Positions 8,839 through 18,613 of a stretch of DNA of 64,000 bases are shown here, one piece after another. The DNA is from an uncultured Planctomycetaceae bacterium. Its GTDB lineage: Bacteria; Planctomycetota; Planctomycetia; Planctomycetales; Planctomycetaceae. The position numbers and the translations under genes are program-made. The stretch spans positions 1-64,000 of the forward strand of contig CAJWGB010000003.1 of NCBI GenBank assembly GCA_913031625.1, read 5' to 3'. The first letter of the stretch is position 1; every line of letters starts with the position of its first letter. The notes below the pieces were generated by a model. It did not search any database. It was not told the DNA's origin and saw only the letters and a list, made by a program, of their open reading frames with translations.

Positions 8839-10371
8839 TTATGCGGCGTGTTTTTGGTCTTCACGAGCGGCGAACTGCTTCCAGCGATCCACTTCAGTTG
8901 CATCGGGAGGCTGCCCGTCTCGCAGGATGCGTTGGCCTTCTTTAGTAGTGGAAACATGGGTTACCAACTGCAGCACCGTCGTGTTGTCTGTCTCTTCGAG
9001 ATCTGTTTTTGTCGTGATCCCGGCTTCGACCAGAAGCTGAGCATCGTGCCCGCGCAAGCCAGCGACATCACAAACGAGCTGGGCCTGCTGCTGCCATTTT
9101 TCAAACAGTTCCTCTGTGATCCACTTTTGCCTTAGTCGTGACACGCTTGCGGCTCGGTCGGCTGAAAGTAGCTCCTCAACCGTTTCAATTCCGATTTGTT
9201 CCAGCCTGGCTGCTGTTTTGGGACCAATGGATGGAGCATTCACGACGGGACTTTTGGGAGTCAGCCCCGGCTTTGGCAGTGGGATCGTGTCTGGCTTGTG
9301 TTCACGTGCTTCCCTCGTCGAGTCAGTGGTGGCAGCTTGCTGCCGTTTGGTGCCAGCCTTGCGAGGCTGAACAGCATCCAGCTCTTCAAGCGAGACCTTG
9401 AGCACTTCTGTCGCGTGCTGTTCACGGATCTCCTTCTCATCCGGCGGCAGACTCTTGATGACCTTTCCGGTCTCCTGCAATTCATCCCAGATCGCCTTCA
9501 CGGGCTTTCGGTCGGCAGCGCTGGCGAGTTTCCTTGTGATCCAGAAAATCGGAGTAGAGACTCCGGAAAGAACCGTCGCCAGAGTCAGGCGAGTTTTTCC
9601 GGGAGCAGCATTGGCCTCCGCGATCGCTCGATCAAGCACAAAAGAAAACGCCCTCACCGACCACCCAAGCAACAGTGCGATGCTGTCACGGCACGTCTGG
9701 TCAAATCCTTCGGCCGCATTCTTCCTGCCGATCGCCGGGTCATAATGGTCAATCATGATGTCGTAATGAGCGTGTGCTGTCTGAGCGCCCGTGATGATCA
9801 GATGGCCCAGCCAGTCGTCTGGGTCCGATTCCGGTGCGGGCTCCGATTCCGGTGCCACCCATGAGTTCAGGATCTGTTCAGCCGGCGGAGAGGCCAGCAG
9901 CTCTTCGTAGATTTTCACAGTGCCCCATTCAATGAACTTATGGACCTGTCCTTCGTCTTCGGTCTGTCCGGTATGCAGTGGCATCAGCGGGTCTGTGACG
10001 TAATGACTCAGGACTCCGGCACTATAGACCGCTCGCGGCCAATCCTGTTCTTTCAGCTTTTCAATCAGACGTCCGTACCAGAGCTCTGCGGTTTTGACGG
10101 CTCCGCCCCAGTTGTTTTCTGAGACATGCAGCACGTGGTTTCGGAAGTCCTTGAACTTCTTATCCGGCGCTTTGGCTCCATCGGTGTAGAGCTCGACATG
10201 TTTAAGAAACAGTTGAACCCAGTGCTCCTGATTTTCCGTCGACAGGTAGCGCAGCGCATCCAACGCCAGCTTGTGGTGCGTGCTGGAGCATTTGTGAGCG
10301 TACAGTGTTCGGAACAGAAGGTTCATTGGGCCGCCGGAGAACTGCCAGACAGCTCGCAGCGTAGACGTCAT
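8839..10371 (-). CDS. Zinc-dependent phospholipase C-like N-terminal domain fused to DUF4332 (helix-hairpin-helix) C-terminus
   Basis: SSTHHKLALDALRYL...SHYVTDPLMPLHTG...VHKFIEW resembles the Zn-PLC fold; C-terminal INAPSIGPKTAARLEQIGIETVEELL is DUF4332-like. Start uncertain (ORF to 10437). Confidence 0.65.
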   Translation of the reverse strand: MTSTLRAVWQFSGGPMNLLFRTLYAHKCSSTHHKLALDALRYLSTENQEHWVQLFLKHVELYTDGAKAPDKKFKDFRNHVLHVSENNWGGAVKTAELWYGRLIEKLKEQDWPRAVYSAGVLSHYVTDPLMPLHTGQTEDEGQVHKFIEWGTVKIYEELLASPPAEQILNSWVAPESEPAPESDPDDWLGHLIITGAQTAHAHYDIMIDHYDPAIGRKNAAEGFDQTCRDSIALLLGWSVRAFSFVLDRAIAEANAAPGKTRLTLATVLSGVSTPIFWITRKLASAADRKPVKAIWDELQETGKVIKSLPPDEKEIREQHATEVLKVSLEELDAVQPRKAGTKRQQAATTDSTREAREHKPDTIPLPKPGLTPKSPVVNAPSIGPKTAARLEQIGIETVEELLSADRAASVSRLRQKWITEELFEKWQQQAQLVCDVAGLRGHDAQLLVEAGITTKTDLEETDNTTVLQLVTHVSTTKEGQRILRDGQPPDATEVDRWKQFAAREDQKHAA

Positions 10372-10464
10372 GGCGCGATCACTCCTAGCCGCATCCGGGA
10401 CTGAATTACGGCCGGGACAGACCATCCGGCAATTCATGCCGGAGCCGGGAGGGGCAAGTGGAAA

Positions 10465-11931
10465 TCATGTTCCACAGAACGTGCGGTATCGGCACGAATC
10501 CGGCGGAGGCGGCTCCCGCAGATCGGCAAACTCCTGTCGGTCCGAGTACGGGTCCGATGCTCCAGCGACCAGATTATTTAGAGGATTAAGGTCGCCCGTG
10601 TCTGCTGACACGAGAGCTGCTTCCACTCGGTGATTCCTTGGGATCAAAAACGGATTGACTGACCTCATTCGTGCTGACCTGACTTCCCCTGGTTCCTGTT
10701 GTTCTTCAATTCGCCGCTGCCACTTTTTGTGCCACTGCCTAAACTGCTCATCGGATTGCATCAGCTCAGTGTGCTGACCGGTTGTGAGTGCGGTGAATGT
10801 CTGTGTGAAGTCTGACTCCGTTGACTGCATCCACGACATCAGGTCTTCGATGAGTGGCCGGTCCGACTCCGTCGCTGCGGAAAGGCCAATCTTGTGCCCC
10901 ATTCCAGTCAGCCAGTGCCCCTCGAAGAGATCCGGGTACTGTTGAAGCAGCTCCATGGCCATTTCGATGGCCGTGTCCTGAACATCATGAATCAGAGGGA
11001 TCAGCGTTTCAGCGAAGCGAGCGAGGTTCCACTGGCCGATGAGTGGTTGCTGGCCGTAGGCGTAGCGGCCTCCATGATCGATCGAGCTAAAGACGGTCTC
11101 GTAGTGGTACTTGTCCATGAAGGCACAGGGGCCATAGTCGATTGTTTCGCCGCAGATGCTGACGTTGTCTGTGTTCATTACGCCGTGTATGAATCCCACC
11201 ATCTGCCAGCGGGCAATAAGTTCCGCCTGCCGCTCAATCACACGGCGGAGAAATGCAAGGTAAGGTTGATCTGCCGACGCAACATCCGGGTCATGCCGCT
11301 GGATCGCGTAATCAGCCAGTGCCTTGAGTGCCTCCGGTCTCTGCAGTGCTGCGGCGTATTGAAAGGTGCCCACGCGAATGTGACTGGCAGCGGTCCGAGT
11401 GAGGACAGCGCCTCTCTGGATCGTCTCTCGATAAACAGGATCACCCGTCAGTATCACGGCGAGGCTGCGGGTTGTTGGAATCCCGAGTCCATGCATTGCT
11501 TCGCTGATGATGTACTCACGCAGCATTGGGCCCAGAGCAGCGCGCCCGTCTCCTCGACGGGAGTAAGCGGTCTGTCCGGATCCCTTGAACTGAATGTCAA
11601 CGAGGTCACCGGAGGGCGTTCTCTGTTCTCCCAGCAGGATAGCACGTCCGTCTCCCAGCATCGTGAAGCCACCGAACTGATGACCCGCGTACGCCTGAGC
11701 AATTGGGCGAGCATTTTCCGGAACCTGCTGGCCGCCAAACAGTTGAGACAACGCATCACTGTCAGCTGAATCAGTGTTCAGCCCCAACTCGTCAGCCAGC
11801 CGATGATTGACCACCACTGCTTTTGGCGCGCTGATACGGGCGGGCGTTGCGTCCGAATAGAACGTCGTTGGCAACTGCGTGTAGGTGTGTTCGAAATTGA
11901 AGCCGAGGTCGGCAGGAGCAGCGGTAGCCAC
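10465..11931 (-). CDS. selO: Protein adenylyltransferase SelO (YdiU family)
   Basis: 488 aa; AYAGHQFGGFTMLGDGRAILLGEQ, GSGQTAYSRRGDGRAALGPMLREYIISEAMHGLGIPTTRSLAV, HGVMNTDNVSICGETIDYGPCAFMD, C-term YRTFCGT. Confidence 0.95.
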   Translation of the reverse strand: MATAAPADLGFNFEHTYTQLPTTFYSDATPARISAPKAVVVNHRLADELGLNTDSADSDALSQLFGGQQVPENARPIAQAYAGHQFGGFTMLGDGRAILLGEQRTPSGDLVDIQFKGSGQTAYSRRGDGRAALGPMLREYIISEAMHGLGIPTTRSLAVILTGDPVYRETIQRGAVLTRTAASHIRVGTFQYAAALQRPEALKALADYAIQRHDPDVASADQPYLAFLRRVIERQAELIARWQMVGFIHGVMNTDNVSICGETIDYGPCAFMDKYHYETVFSSIDHGGRYAYGQQPLIGQWNLARFAETLIPLIHDVQDTAIEMAMELLQQYPDLFEGHWLTGMGHKIGLSAATESDRPLIEDLMSWMQSTESDFTQTFTALTTGQHTELMQSDEQFRQWHKKWQRRIEEQQEPGEVRSARMRSVNPFLIPRNHRVEAALVSADTGDLNPLNNLVAGASDPYSDRQEFADLREPPPPDSCRYRTFCGT

Positions 11932-12009
11932 GGACTGCTTTCAGTAGGGACGAGGTGACACCCTCGTTTTACCACAGAGTCGTCAGAGGTCCACAGAGAT
12001 TCAAAGAAC

Positions 12010-13359
12010 TCAGGCGGCTCTTGAATCGATCTGTCGGGAATCCGTGATCTGAGCCCCAATTGATCGCAGCCGAGCGGGGACGTCTGAGTAGCCTCGTTCG
12101 AGATATTCAAGCCCCGTCACGCGGCTCATGCCATCCGCGACCAGAGCCGCCACAATGTATGCGAATCCTGCGCGCAGATCGGGAATTGCAATATCGGCTC
12201 CGTGAAGAGTGGTTCCTCCTCGAATAATGGCGCTGTGAGCATGTCCGCGCCCGCGGAATCGACACTCTGCTCGTCCCATGCAGAAGTCGGAGAGTTCGAT
12301 GTCGGCACCCATTTCGATGAGTGCACGCGTATAGCCGAACCGATTTTCGTAAACCGTTTCGTGGATCACGGAGACTCCGGACGCCTGAGTCATCAGGACA
12401 GCAAACGGCTGTTGCCAGTCGGTCATGAATCCTGGATGAACGTCTGTCTCAAGATGCTGTGGCCGGAGCTCTGACTGCTCACGGAAGAACGTGATTCCGT
12501 TATCTTCAACTCGGAATCCGCCACCCGCTTTGCGCAGCGCATTCAGGAAGGTCGTCATGTGCTCCTGGCGAGCATTCCTCACACAGATTTCGCCATCCGT
12601 TGCGACTGCTGCCACGGCGAATGAAGCAGCCTCGATTCGATCAGGAACGGGTGCGTGAGTTGTTCCGTGAAGCTCCTGAACACCTTCAATCGTCAGCTGA
12701 CGGTTAACACCGATACTGATCTGAGCACCCATCTTCTGCAGAAACAGAATTGTATCGATCACCTCCGGCTCAATGGCAGCGTTGGAGATGGTGGTCGTCC
12801 CTACTGCCAGCACCGCAGCAAGGATGGCTGTTTCTGTGGCTCCCACGCTGGGGTACGGCAGACTAATCTGGCACCCCCTGAGCCGACCCCTTGCTATAAA
12901 GCCGCAGTCGGATGCGGTTACGTCGGCTCCCATCTGTTCCAGAGCCGCGAGATGAAAGTCCACAGGTCGTGGTCCAATTCGGCAGCCACCCATGATCGGC
13001 ACTGAGGCCTGCCCGGTCCGATGCAGCAGCGGACTGAGCAGCAGGATGGGAATTCGATTGAACCCGGAGTATTCCTGAGACACATTCACCGACTGAATCT
13101 CTTCGGTCTGCAGTCGCAGCGTGGATTCATCCAGCCAGTCATGTTGCGTCCCAACCTGAGTCAGCATTTTCAGGATTGTGTCGACTTCTGCGATTCGCGG
13201 GATGCCTCGGAGGACACAGGGTTCCCGCGTGAGCAGGGTGGCCACCAGTTGCTTATTCAGGGCATTCTTGGCACCGAGCACCGCGATGTCACCGCGCAGC
13301 GGCTGACCGCCTTCGATGCGGTAATGCGCGGAGTGTGGCAGTTGAGTGCGGCCGTCCAT
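12010..13359 (-). CDS. murA: UDP-N-acetylglucosamine 1-carboxyvinyltransferase
   Basis: 449 aa; GQPLRGDIAVLGAKNALNKQLVATLLT, GCRIGPRPVDFHLAALEQMGADV, DLRAGFAYIVAALVADG. Confidence 0.93.
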   Translation of the reverse strand: MDGRTQLPHSAHYRIEGGQPLRGDIAVLGAKNALNKQLVATLLTREPCVLRGIPRIAEVDTILKMLTQVGTQHDWLDESTLRLQTEEIQSVNVSQEYSGFNRIPILLLSPLLHRTGQASVPIMGGCRIGPRPVDFHLAALEQMGADVTASDCGFIARGRLRGCQISLPYPSVGATETAILAAVLAVGTTTISNAAIEPEVIDTILFLQKMGAQISIGVNRQLTIEGVQELHGTTHAPVPDRIEAASFAVAAVATDGEICVRNARQEHMTTFLNALRKAGGGFRVEDNGITFFREQSELRPQHLETDVHPGFMTDWQQPFAVLMTQASGVSVIHETVYENRFGYTRALIEMGADIELSDFCMGRAECRFRGRGHAHSAIIRGGTTLHGADIAIPDLRAGFAYIVAALVADGMSRVTGLEYLERGYSDVPARLRSIGAQITDSRQIDSRAA

Positions 13360-13651
13360 GACCTTGTCCTGAGTCAGTTTGAGCAGTCGTTCCTGACAGC
13401 CCCGCCGTGCTGAAACGGCAGAATCTGCCGAAGTCTACTTCAGGCCTCAATTGACCGAAAGAGCGCGATTTGGAGCGAGAAATGGCCTAAATTGCGGCTT
13501 GCGTGAGACTGTAGGGCCATTTTCGGGCTGGATTGCGGGAATCTCGCGACCCCGCACGCCCTGCTGTGGAGAGGCCTCAAACGGGCTGATACTCTGCCGC
13601 GTCCCCGTCGTCATCTGCAGTAGCGAGGATCGCTCCGGTGACGCATCGTTT

Positions 13652-13671
13652 TCAGGTTCGGCCGAACCTGA
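13652..13671. promoter_or_regulatory. 20-nt perfect palindrome upstream of hisI (candidate operator)
   Basis: TCAGGTTCGG|CCGAACCTGA, perfect dyad, in the 381-nt murA-hisI intergenic region. Confidence 0.4.
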
Positions 13672-13740
13672 TCCTTCGAATTTGGTCGATTCAGCGTCCC
13701 CTTTTTGGCGCCTTACGACGAAATCACGGAGAACAAGACC

Positions 13741-14133
13741 ATGGCAAGTGACAGTACCGGACCCGACTTTTCAAAATCAGAACTTCTTCCCGCAATCGCT
13801 CAGGACGCAGAATCCGGCGATGTGCTCATGATGGCATGGATGAACGAAGAGGCATGGAAGGAAACTCTGGCGACTAACAAAGTCGTCTACTTCAGTCGCA
13901 GCCGTCAGAAGCTCTGGCGCAAAGGGGAAGAAAGTGGCAACGTTCAGGAACTGAAAGCCGTCTACTTCGACTGTGACTCGGACTGCATTCTGGTCAAAGT
14001 GAATCAGATCGGTGGAGCGGCCTGTCACACCGGTTACCGGAGCTGCTTCTTCCGACGGATCGATCCCGCGACCGGAGATATTGCGACTGAAGGAGATCGC
14101 GTTTTTGATCCGGCTGAAGTCTACGGAAAATAG
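13741..14133 (+). CDS. hisI: Phosphoribosyl-AMP cyclohydrolase
   Basis: [42 protein letters not shown] and [30 protein letters not shown]. Confidence 0.95.
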   Translation: MASDSTGPDFSKSELLPAIAQDAESGDVLMMAWMNEEAWKETLATNKVVYFSRSRQKLWRKGEESGNVQELKAVYFDCDSDCILVKVNQIGGAACHTGYRSCFFRRIDPATGDIATEGDRVFDPAEVYGK

Positions 14134-14171
14134 TCGCCTCACCTGGCACGCTAATAGAATCAAAGAATTCC

Positions 14172-15050
14172 ATGAGTGATCGCATTCTGAAACTCGGCAT
14201 CCCGGCAGGCAGCCTGAAAGATTCAACGGCAGAGCTGTTTCGTCGCGCCGGGTACAACATCAAATTTGCCTCCCGTTCGTACTTTCCGACCGTCGACGAT
14301 CCCGAAATCGAATGCATGCTCATTCGTGCTCAGGAAATGGCGCGGTACGTTGCCAATGGAATTCTGGACGCGGGCATCACAGGCCATGACTGGGTTCTCG
14401 AGACCGGTGCAGACGTCCACGAAGTCTGTGAACTCGTGTTTTCAAAAGTCAGTCGCCGCCCCGTTCGCTGGGTCCTGTGTGTGCCGGAGTCGTCGGACAT
14501 TAAAACGGTTGCCGACCTCGAAGGCAAAACAATCGCTACCGAAGCGGTGGGGCTGACGACTTCTTATCTGAAGAAACACGGCGTAACTGCAGAAGTTGAG
14601 TTCTCATGGGGCGCCACAGAAGTGAAGCCCCCAAAACTTGCAGACGCCATCGTCGAAGTCACCGAAACCGGCAGCTCACTTCGCGCCAACAATCTTCGGA
14701 TCCTCGACGAAGTTATTCAGAGCACGACTCGGTTCATCGCCAACCCCAACAGCTATCAGGATGACTGGGTAAAAACCAAGATCGACAACATCGCGCTGAT
14801 GTTGCAGTCATGTCTTGCCGCGGAGGGCAAAGTCGGTCTGATGATGAATGTGCATCGGGAGATGCTCGATTCGGTTGTCGGAATTCTTCCCGCTCTGCAG
14901 ACGCCCACCGTGTCCCATCTGTCTGACCCGGACTGGGTGGCCGTCAACACGATCGTTGACGAACAGGTCGTCCGCACAACGGTCCCACAACTGAAGGCTG
15001 CCGGTGCCAAAGGGATCGTGGAATATCCTATCAGCAAGATTATTGACTAA
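14172..15050 (+). CDS. hisG: ATP phosphoribosyltransferase
   Basis: 292 aa; [38 protein letters not shown]-terminal regulatory domain. Confidence 0.93.
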   Translation: MSDRILKLGIPAGSLKDSTAELFRRAGYNIKFASRSYFPTVDDPEIECMLIRAQEMARYVANGILDAGITGHDWVLETGADVHEVCELVFSKVSRRPVRWVLCVPESSDIKTVADLEGKTIATEAVGLTTSYLKKHGVTAEVEFSWGATEVKPPKLADAIVEVTETGSSLRANNLRILDEVIQSTTRFIANPNSYQDDWVKTKIDNIALMLQSCLAAEGKVGLMMNVHREMLDSVVGILPALQTPTVSHLSDPDWVAVNTIVDEQVVRTTVPQLKAAGAKGIVEYPISKIID

Positions 15051-15054
15051 TGGG

Positions 15055-15175
15055 ACCGCGTTCTCGTTGCCTTAGGCTAATCGCCTAAGGTCGAGCTCCG
15101 TGCTAATCGCCCGGCGAGCCTTGGGTGTAAACCCACGGGCTGGCGGATCGGGGATCAATCACCGATCACGGCGCA
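15055..15175. repeat. REP-like intergenic hairpin cluster
   Basis: CCTTAGGC-TAATC-GCCTAAGG hairpin (15070..15090), 10-nt direct repeat GCTAATCGCC at 15076 and 15102, second imperfect hairpin AGCCTTGGGT-GTAA-ACCCACGGGCT. Confidence 0.5.
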
Positions 15176-15248
15176 AATCTTTGACGAGGCGAAACACGCG
15201 CCGGATTGTCGCTGCGTTCCATAATCCGGCCTGCTTTCAGCAGCGAAA

Positions 15249-17405
15249 TTACGACTCAGACTTGCGACTCAGACTGATGCGTTTTCGGTCGGGGTCCACT
15301 TCCTGGACGCGAACCTGAACGATGTCTCCGGCACTCAGTTCGTCGGCCGGATCCTGAACGAAATGGTCTGCCAACTGGGAGATATGAATCAGGCCATCCT
15401 GATGAACACCAATGTCCACAAAGGCGCCAAAATGGGTCACGTTGGTGACAACGCCTTCCAGCCGCATGCCTTCGCGAACGTCTGAGATTTCCTGCACGTC
15501 TTCCGCAAACTGCACTGTTCGAAAGTCGCTGCGCGGGTCTCGTCCGGGTGAGACAAGTTCGTCGATGATGTCAGCGATCGTGAGAGCCCCGCAATTGGAG
15601 GACACAAATTGCGCCACGTCCAGTCGTGAAGCGATCGACCGGTTGCCGACGAGACGTTCCTGCGACGTTTTAAGGTGGTCGGCCATCCGCTGTACAACCT
15701 CATAGGACTCCGGGTGAACGGCAGAGTTGTCCAGTGGCTCATCGCCGTCAGAGATGCGGAGAAAACCGGCACTCTGTTCGAATGCTTTGGCACCCAGTCC
15801 TGAGACGGAGGTTAGCTCGGCACGGTTTCGAAATGGTCCCTTTCGATCTCGATGCTGCACAATTCTCCGTGCGACTGACCGATTCAGCCCTGGCACGAAC
15901 TGCAGCAGACTCGCACTGGCCGTGTTGAGATTGACTCCCACTGCACTCACGCTGGATTGAATTTCACCTTCCAGAGCACGCTGCAGTTGTTTCTGGTCCA
16001 CGTCGTGCTGATATTGGCCAACTCCAATCGCCTTGGGGTCGATCTTCACTAACTCGGCAAGCGGATCCTGAAGGCGATGAGCAATGCTGATGGCTCCACG
16101 AATCGTCACATCAAGATCAGGGTATTCCTCACCTGCCAGTTCACTGGCGGAATAAACGCTGGCACCCGCTTCATTGACCATCACCTTTGTGACCTGCAGA
16201 TCGCGATCGCGAATCAGCTGGGCAACGAACGACTCTGTTTCTCGTGAAGCAGTGCCGTTGCCGATCGCGATCAGGTCGACCGAATGTCGCGCGATCAGAT
16301 CCGCGAGTCGCTCGGCAGCTTCCTCAGTTTTGCGGTGAGGGGGCGTTGGATAAATCGTTGCCTGATCAAGGAATCTGCCAGTTCCGTCAACCACTGCGAC
16401 TTTGCAGCCCGTTCGGAATCCAGGATCGATTCCCAAAGTGATTCGCTGCCCGGCTGGCGCAGCAAGTAACAGGTTTCGCAGATTGCCCGCGAAGACAGAG
16501 ATCGCCGACAGGTCAGATTGTTCTTTGAGTTCCTGAAAGACAATGGTGCGAGCAGCAGGGATCAACAGTCGCGTCAGACAGTCATCGACCGTGCGGCGCA
16601 AAGCGTCCGCAAATTCGTAGTCCGGACGCAGATCAAGTTGCCGTTTCAGCTGGCCACCGACCTGACGTTCATTCACGACCAGGTCGGCCCGCAGGATGCC
16701 TTCCGAAACTCCGCGATCAATCGCCAGAAAACGATGAGAAGGAATGCGCGAGAGTCGTTCGGAATGGTCAAACCATGCCTCAAATGACTGACCGGCTTCC
16801 TTCTTACCTCGCTTGACCACGGAGTGGATTCGACCGTCTCTTGCCGCCTCAAGAACAGTACGACGGAGCGATGTGTCTTCAGACCACTCTTCTGCCACGA
16901 TATCGCAGGCGCCCTGAAGTGCAGCCTTTTCGTTTTCGACTCCTGACTCCGCTGACACAAATGACCGCAGCAACTGCCCTGCTGTCTGATCAAAGGTCTG
17001 CTGCCCCTTCAGGATGTCGGCCAGAGGCTGTAGCCCCTGGTCTCTGGCAGCAGTTGCTCGTGTTTTTCGTTTTGGTCGAAACGGGAGGTACAGCGATTCA
17101 AGATCGGCTCGGTTGGAGCACCCCATGACCTGCTGGCGAAGTGCGGCCGTCAGTTTTCCCTGTTCGTCAATCGTCTTCAGAATAGTCTGACGTCGCTGCT
17201 GCAGTTCCTTCTGCAACTGCAGCTGACGCTCGATCTCTCGCAACTGAACTTCGTCCAGTCCGCCCGTCTGGTCTTTGCGGTAACGTGCAATAAACGGGAG
17301 CGTGCAGCCATCATCCAGCAGCCGCACAGCCGCCTGAACCTGCTTTGCGGGCAGATTCAGGATGTCAGCGATGACGTTCGCAATGTCTGCGCCGTCCATT
17401 GGCAC
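15249..17405 (-). CDS. tex: Tex-like RNA-binding S1 protein
   Basis: 718 aa; LPFIARYRKDQTGGLDEVQLR, LGIDPGFRTGCKVAVVD, VNLNTASASLLQFVPGL, C-terminal S1 domain. Confidence 0.95.
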   Translation of the reverse strand: MPMDGADIANVIADILNLPAKQVQAAVRLLDDGCTLPFIARYRKDQTGGLDEVQLREIERQLQLQKELQQRRQTILKTIDEQGKLTAALRQQVMGCSNRADLESLYLPFRPKRKTRATAARDQGLQPLADILKGQQTFDQTAGQLLRSFVSAESGVENEKAALQGACDIVAEEWSEDTSLRRTVLEAARDGRIHSVVKRGKKEAGQSFEAWFDHSERLSRIPSHRFLAIDRGVSEGILRADLVVNERQVGGQLKRQLDLRPDYEFADALRRTVDDCLTRLLIPAARTIVFQELKEQSDLSAISVFAGNLRNLLLAAPAGQRITLGIDPGFRTGCKVAVVDGTGRFLDQATIYPTPPHRKTEEAAERLADLIARHSVDLIAIGNGTASRETESFVAQLIRDRDLQVTKVMVNEAGASVYSASELAGEEYPDLDVTIRGAISIAHRLQDPLAELVKIDPKAIGVGQYQHDVDQKQLQRALEGEIQSSVSAVGVNLNTASASLLQFVPGLNRSVARRIVQHRDRKGPFRNRAELTSVSGLGAKAFEQSAGFLRISDGDEPLDNSAVHPESYEVVQRMADHLKTSQERLVGNRSIASRLDVAQFVSSNCGALTIADIIDELVSPGRDPRSDFRTVQFAEDVQEISDVREGMRLEGVVTNVTHFGAFVDIGVHQDGLIHISQLADHFVQDPADELSAGDIVQVRVQEVDPDRKRISLSRKSES

Positions 17406-17465
17406 TCCTTATTGGGATGCCCGCGCGAATACGAGCATGCCACTCGGCTTGACCTGTCACAATTG

Positions 17466-18407
17466 TCAGGCGTCTTTGCCTGGCCAGTTCTCCCACCACT
17501 GCAGGAATGCGTTCAGTTGTGCTTCTGCGAATCCTGCCTGACTGGGTGTCAGCTCATCGGTTGGGTTGAAGTGGAGAGTGAAGTCTTTGTCGCCCAGCAG
17601 CACGAGCAGGTACTTGTAGTACAGGACCAGGTCCGGCCCCTCGTCATAGGTCGAAAGCACGATCAACGCATCATCGAGCTCTTTGGCGAACCGACGTGCT
17701 TCCACATCCCCGGCTGCGCCTCGTTCACACAGGTCGATCAGCTTCAGGACCTGTTTCGGAATACAGTTTCCGATGCCTGTGATCGCGCCGACCGCGCCGC
17801 AGTGGATGAAGCCGTGGAATACCTGAGTATCCACACCAACCATCAGGACGACGTCGTCTTTCGCGGATGTAATATGCTCAGCCGCGTAGCTCAGCGACTC
17901 GGCTCCGCCGAACTCTTTGAATCCCACGAGGGATGGAAACTCAGACCTGAGATCGAAGAACAGCGGTGCTTTGGTTTCGAAGCCGTAGTACGGGCTGTTG
18001 TAGATGACGGCCGGCAGATCAGGAGCAGCTCGCAGGATGTCTGCGAAGTGGTGTCGCTGCGCTGCGGGTGAAGTGCCTCGGGAAAGGACTCGCGGAATCA
18101 CCATCAGGCCGTGTGCTCCGACTTCCTGAGCATGAGCCGCATGAGCGGCCGCTGTCTGGGAATTCTGAGCTCCGGTCCCCACGATGACCCGCACGCCAGC
18201 TTCCACGAGTCGTCGGACGCCCTCCTGTCGCTGTTCGTCTGTCAGCAGCGGCCAGTCACCCATCGAGCCGCAATAAACAACGGCATTCATGCCGGCGTCC
18301 ATCAGCTCCTTACCCTTGCGGACAAGGCCATCAAAGTTGGGTGTTCGGTCTTCGTTGCAGGGAGTCATCAGAGCGGGCACACAGCCGCGAAATACGTCAG
18401 CAGTCAT
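17466..18407 (-). CDS. Dihydrodipicolinate synthase / N-acetylneuraminate lyase family protein
   Basis: VFRGCVPALMTPCNEDRTPNFDGLV, VIYNSPYYGFETKAPLF, LVGFKEFGGAESL. Start at MTADVFRG within ORF to 18530. Confidence 0.88.
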   Translation of the reverse strand: MTADVFRGCVPALMTPCNEDRTPNFDGLVRKGKELMDAGMNAVVYCGSMGDWPLLTDEQRQEGVRRLVEAGVRVIVGTGAQNSQTAAAHAAHAQEVGAHGLMVIPRVLSRGTSPAAQRHHFADILRAAPDLPAVIYNSPYYGFETKAPLFFDLRSEFPSLVGFKEFGGAESLSYAAEHITSAKDDVVLMVGVDTQVFHGFIHCGAVGAITGIGNCIPKQVLKLIDLCERGAAGDVEARRFAKELDDALIVLSTYDEGPDLVLYYKYLLVLLGDKDFTLHFNPTDELTPSQAGFAEAQLNAFLQWWENWPGKDA

Positions 18408-18613
18408 CGTTTTCGTCCACGTTTGAGCAGTGATCTGCGTATTCTGGCAGCCAATTGCCGGATTCAGAGTCTGGGGTCCCGATTCTCGCTCACATCCCGC
18501 GATTTTTTTGGTCACCCCCTTTTTCAACACGCTATTCCGTGTACGGTGAGCTGATTCGGTCCCGGCAATTTCGCCTGATTCCCTGTTGACGGACAGTCTC
18601 CCACCGGTTCAGC

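Noticed and set aside
10465-11931. SelO as a second selenoprotein
   Set aside because: The family name suggests it, but the C-terminus reads YRTFCGT followed by a normal stop; Cys, not an in-frame TGA.
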